Assembly: GCF_032854445.1 (NCBI RefSeq)
Contig: NC_088302.1
Location: 20,393,338-20,457,337 of the forward strand
Direction of reading: 5' to 3'
Source: Liolophura sinensis
Lineage: Eukaryota; Mollusca; Polyplacophora; Chitonida; Chitonidae
Length of the DNA: 64,000 nt
The translations under genes and the position numbers were made by a program. Every line of letters begins with the position of its first letter. Position 1 is the stretch's first letter. Shown here piece after piece: positions 60,361 to 64,000 of this stretch. Below the pieces are notes generated by a model. The model worked only from the letters and a program-made list of their open reading frames with translations. It made no database searches and had not been told where the DNA came from.

Positions 60361-62501
60361 TTTATTGGCTGAAAAACAGCTGGTCAAAACCCGTAGCGGG
60401 AATATGGTTTCTGTTCCATGATCCCCTCAATACGCTTAATGCTGGTAAAACATATGAATAAGGAAGGAAGAAAAGTAGGATCATGAGAACAGTTTAGCTC
60501 CTGCTAAAGGCAGGGTTGGAAGACCAGCTCGGTCATTCTAAAGAGCGTGTATAGATCGGCCTGTATTCTTCAACCTTGGCACATTTTTCACTGTGAAAAT
60601 AAACACTACTGCCAGGCAAGGACGCTATTTTTTTTACAGATCGCCTGCCTCATATGATTTATATATTGTCTGTATTTTCTGGGACGCCATAATTACTACA
60701 CTTACAGTGGAACTTCATGAAAAGTAACACTGGGAGGAGAACGGGTGTTGAGACATCTGACGTGAGGGCTCTATGGCTAATTCCCTCAACCTGAAGTACA
60801 TATAAGGTGACCCTAATCACTTTCGCTATACTTTCAAGGTAAGAAGAATTAAGACATCATGTGAAGAAGACTGGTGGGGTCCCTCCATTGATTTTTGTCC
60901 GCAAGAACATCCCCTTTTGTAAAAAGGCTCATCCATCCTATTAACGTAATGGGACGAGCGCTTTGCACTCGCAAGGAGTAACGTGAGATTTATGGCCTTT
61001 GGTCACCTTCTGGTACTTTTAACGATATACGTATAACGAACATTGGCGATATGTCTTAACCCAGGATCTGGCCTATGTCTTATACAAATAAATGATTTCT
61101 TTGCACTTCTTGCTGCAAAAATTGTTTTTAGAATATCCAGCATTTTATCAGTTTCTACCGATGAATTTGTACAGAACGGCATAATCAGAACGAATACCTT
61201 TTACTTTGTCGTTTTTATCAGTTGACAATTAAGTTATTAATCGATTAAAAATTGAAGTAAGCTCTAGCTAATCGTTTTTGTGTGTTTCTTTAACTGAACA
61301 TAGTATTAAGCATGATATATCTTATTTAGATTTACATTGATGTACTGGTTATATTGCTTAAGTTGCTGACGATACCGGTGTTTGCCTGCTTTGTTATTTT
61401 TCTTTATCCTTAATTAGAGAGGAACATAACAATAGTCACATTATACTCTCAAAAGTAAATATGTTGCGTTTTGTACACGTCTTTGTATAGCTTTCGCTGT
61501 AAACACGATGTATACCACAGGTACACAAATTGGTACACATTTGAAGTATAGGTGCATACAGGTGAATGCAAGGTACACAGTAATGTTAATGTGCAAATTT
61601 GTCACAATCATTGTGTGTCTGTGGTACACATCTTGTGTAATTTCTGTCGACAATTGCTTTTAGAGAGCCATGTGCATGGTGTTTCTGGGTTCAAAGCTGG
61701 CCTCGGTCAGGGAGTTTGAGGATTGTTCAGTGTGATGACAACACAGCATTTTGAGTAATTCTAGACCAGTGACGTGTACTAAATTGCAATTAACATTAGT
61801 GCATGATTTGTTACCTAATTCTGATTAAGCCTGCGTGTAACTTGCCTCTATTGATGCATTTACATTTACAGTTAGAATAAAACCCTAACTCAGGTAAATT
61901 GACAAGAGGCCATATTTCACCGGTCATGTGTGACCATTTGCCAGCTATCACACTGTCGTCGCTGCTCTGGTTTTACTCTCTATGCTGTTCGTCCTTAATT
62001 ATATTACTATTCGTGGGGCCATGGTGAGAAATGGCCGACACGAATGGTCGTGTGGGCATTTCGTGGTCTAACGTTTATTGACAACCGCGTGTCTTCATCC
62101 ACCAATATCGTGTGTATATCTGTGCGTCACATGTGGGAAAAGTTTGTAAGTAACTTGCCAAAGGTTGGTGTTTTACCCCGGTTCCGGATTCCTCCACCCG
62201 TAAAACTGCCAGCCATCGTATCTGTGAAACAATGAATCAATCAAGATTATATGGATGGGGTGTTGTATGCTTAAAAGCACCGATCAAGGGTGACCGGATG
62301 AAGACAACCTGGACTCCCCTACAAACTTTGAGGCTTTCCTTCGGTCATAGTGACCTCTTTAGCAAAAGATGAATACCCATGATAACTTGGTACTTCTGTC
62401 CCATATAAACGTAAGGTCAGAGGCTAAAAGATATATTTCTTCACTGAGGGCTCAGTTGAAAAGAAAGTGTAAGGCCTCATTGATTTGGTGGCATCAAAAT
62501 A
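60361..62501. other. intergenic
   Basis: No coding exon supported. It contains the R4 repeat at 61738-61990 and a SINE 3'-end-like fragment near 62150-62235 (GGTTGGTGTTTTACCCCGG). Confidence 0.5.
61738..61990 (-). repeat. dispersed repeat R4, copy 2 (reverse)
   Basis: TTTTGAGTAATTCTAGACC, AAATTGCAATTAACATTAGT, CTATCACACTGTCGTCGCTG: the complement, in reverse order, of 43093-43365. Confidence 0.65.
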
Positions 62502-64000
62502 TACTATCCAAAAAAAGAAACGCATAACGCGTTTTTTTGCGGAGGTGATGCAGTCTTTTCAATTATGCATAACTAAATAAGAATTGCTATTCTGCAAATA
62601 TGTTTTTACACAGATTAAGGAAAGGTCCATATCTAGACAACAAGGCCATCAACTTGAGGTAAGACACTCACAATGAGTCTCCCACTTGAGTGGAATGTCA
62701 GTATCTGTTTTGACCACCACGGGCACGAATAACAGTTCTGACACGCCTTGTCATAGACTGGATGAGACGCTGGATAGAGGCCTGGGGAATGTTCTGCCAC
62801 TCCTCCTGCCAACATGCAACTTGCTCTTGAAGCGTTTGGGGTTGAGGTTGACGTTGGCGTAGACGTCGATCAAGTTCATCCCACAGATGCTCAATTGGGT
62901 TAAGATCCGGGGAACGGGATGGCCAGGGTAGCACATTTACATTGTTTTCGGCGAGGAAGTCCCTTGTGACACGTGCCGTGTGCGGTCTGGCGTTGTCCTG
63001 CTGGAACAACTCCCGCTGAACGTCAATGACAGGTAAGAGGTGTGGCTGCAGGATGGTGTCTCGGTAGCGTACGGCCGTAAGATTTCCCTGAACGTGGACA
63101 AGATTTGTACGACCAGTATACGATATTGTTGCCCACATCATCACACTCCCTCCACCAAATCTGTCCACTTGGCGTACGCAGTTAGGGGCATAACGTTCGT
63201 GAGCACGTCTGTAAACCCGGTTTCTACCATCACGTCTCTGCATTAGGAATCTGGACTCATCACTGAACCAAATGCGTCGCCAGTTGCGTAGATTCCATGC
63301 AGTCACGTTGTTACACCATCGGAGGCGATTGGCGCGATGGTGAGGACGCAGCACGATCCCAACATAGGGCCTCCTGGCTCTCAGTCCATGTTCCCTCAGC
63401 CTGTTCCGCACTGTCTGACCTGGTATCCTCCTCAGTCCCGGTATGCTGGCTGCTGTGTTTTCAGCTGTAGCACAACGGTCACGCAAATGGAGGACCCTTA
63501 TGTAGCGATCTTGGGCTGCTGTAGTGACACGTGGTCGACCTGAACGCCGACGGTCATTTGTTGTCCCAGTATTGTTGTATCGGGCAGCAAGCCGTGAAAT
63601 CGTGCTCTGGCTGACGTGTAGACGCCTAGAAATGGACGATTGGGACTCTCCAGCTTGAAGTCTTCCAATGGCAATATTTCTTGTGACAGTGTCAAGACGT
63701 GGCATGTTGAATCAGCTTGAAAACACCACTTGAAAGACGCCAATTTCCGGCCCGAAGTTGCGGTTTTATAGTCACACACTGCATGCTTTCCATGCGTAAC
63801 TTCGGCGTGTAAGACTGCACGTGATGCAGTGTGGTGCTGTATTTTTTACTTCTTCCAAAAACGGCCTCCAAACTCAACATTTTCAACCAAGAAATGTTTT
63901 GAGGAATAAAATGTGTGCTAACTGTGACTATTAACAATATTAAAACACATTTTGCTCATGAAATGAAGACAAAATGTATTTATTTCATTTTAAAATAAAA
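62502..64000 (-). mobile_element. Tc1-like DNA transposon (right end outside or absent)
   Basis: The left terminus TACTATCCAAAAAAAGAAAC follows a TA, the expected Tc1 target, and resembles Tc1 inverted-repeat ends. A transposase on the minus strand starts at 63705. The complementary terminus is not visible before 64000, so the element probably runs past the window. Confidence 0.8.
62698..63705 (-). CDS. Tc1-family transposase, DD34E, intact
   Basis: 335 residues, no break. N-terminal helix-turn-helix DNA-binding region (about 1-110; SSISRRLHVSQSTISRLAAR), GRPR linker (RRSGRPRVTT, 53-62), then a DDE catalytic core: D149 in WFSDESRF, D237 in FQQDNARPHTA, E272 in PDLNPIEHLWDEL. There are 34 residues between the last two. 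It cuts and pastes its own element at TA sites. The full-length frame suggests recent activity. Being part of a transposon, it is unrelated to the neighbouring gene. Confidence 0.95.
   Translation of the reverse strand: MPRLDTVTRNIAIGRLQAGESQSSISRRLHVSQSTISRLAARYNNTGTTNDRRRSGRPRVTTAAQDRYIRVLHLRDRCATAENTAASIPGLRRIPGQTVRNRLREHGLRARRPYVGIVLRPHHRANRLRWCNNVTAWNLRNWRRIWFSDESRFLMQRRDGRNRVYRRAHERYAPNCVRQVDRFGGGSVMMWATISYTGRTNLVHVQGNLTAVRYRDTILQPHLLPVIDVQRELFQQDNARPHTARVTRDFLAENNVNVLPWPSRSPDLNPIEHLWDELDRRLRQRQPQPQTLQEQVACWQEEWQNIPQASIQRLIQSMTRRVRTVIRARGGQNRY

Overview
The window is animal nuclear DNA: long introns with GT/AG borders, tRNA-derived SINEs, minisatellites, a Tc1-type transposon and a decayed Ty3/gypsy fragment. 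The SINE family (tRNA-like head, 3' end reading roughly GAGTACGGCGTAAAACACC followed by AATAAATA tails) resembles repeats common in mollusc genomes, so I infer a mollusc or close lophotrochozoan. The species cannot be fixed from the sequence alone.

Layout. (1) 1.4-3.1 kb, minus strand: a probable first exon of dynactin subunit 3 and, further down, a chain of small exons of a gene I do not recognise. (2) 3.9-5.6 kb, plus strand: an intact single-exon LARP6 (La-related protein 6). It faces the minus-strand gene across an ~0.84 kb divergent promoter and is followed by a long AT-rich non-coding stretch. (3) 18.4-12.0 kb, minus strand: PHAX, the U-snRNA export adaptor, in five coding exons. It carries a one-base frameshift in exon 4. 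(4) 18.4-28.6 kb: no gene; two large minisatellites, SINEs, a gypsy remnant, and a ~1.06 kb element with long terminal inverted repeats. (5) 28.6-52.5 kb, plus strand: one large gene that I reconstructed exon by exon. (6) 56.0-60.4 kb: a decayed tandem copy of the 3' end of that gene. (7) 62.5-64 kb: a Tc1-like transposon with an intact DD34E transposase.

The main result is the gene at 28616-52498. Twelve coding exons join with matching splice phases into one open frame of 1,588 codons plus stop. The product starts as a TRIM protein (RING, two B-boxes, coiled coil) whose coiled-coil exons measure 96, 231 and 23 nt, the sizes I recall for vertebrate TRIM genes. In place of a usual TRIM C-terminus there follow a repeat-rich linker, three macro domains (the first with a recognisable ADP-ribose loop, the other two strongly diverged), a RING-like zinc cluster, and a complete Deltex RING plus DTC domain closest to DTX3/DTX3L. 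Vertebrates split comparable parts between partner proteins: PARP9 carries macro domains and DTX3L carries the Deltex ligase. Here ubiquitin-ligase modules at both ends and ADP-ribose-type modules in the middle appear to sit in one chain.

The locus has been built by duplication. The 7.1 kb intron before the macro exons holds an older copy of all three macro exons, now broken by frameshifts, stops and loss of the glycine-rich ADP-ribose loop. Downstream, a copy of the last intron and the Deltex exons is also broken, but it retains an open 45-codon exon that is degraded in the functional copy. A SINE with a clear target-site duplication is present in one paralogous segment and absent from the other, which orders the events.
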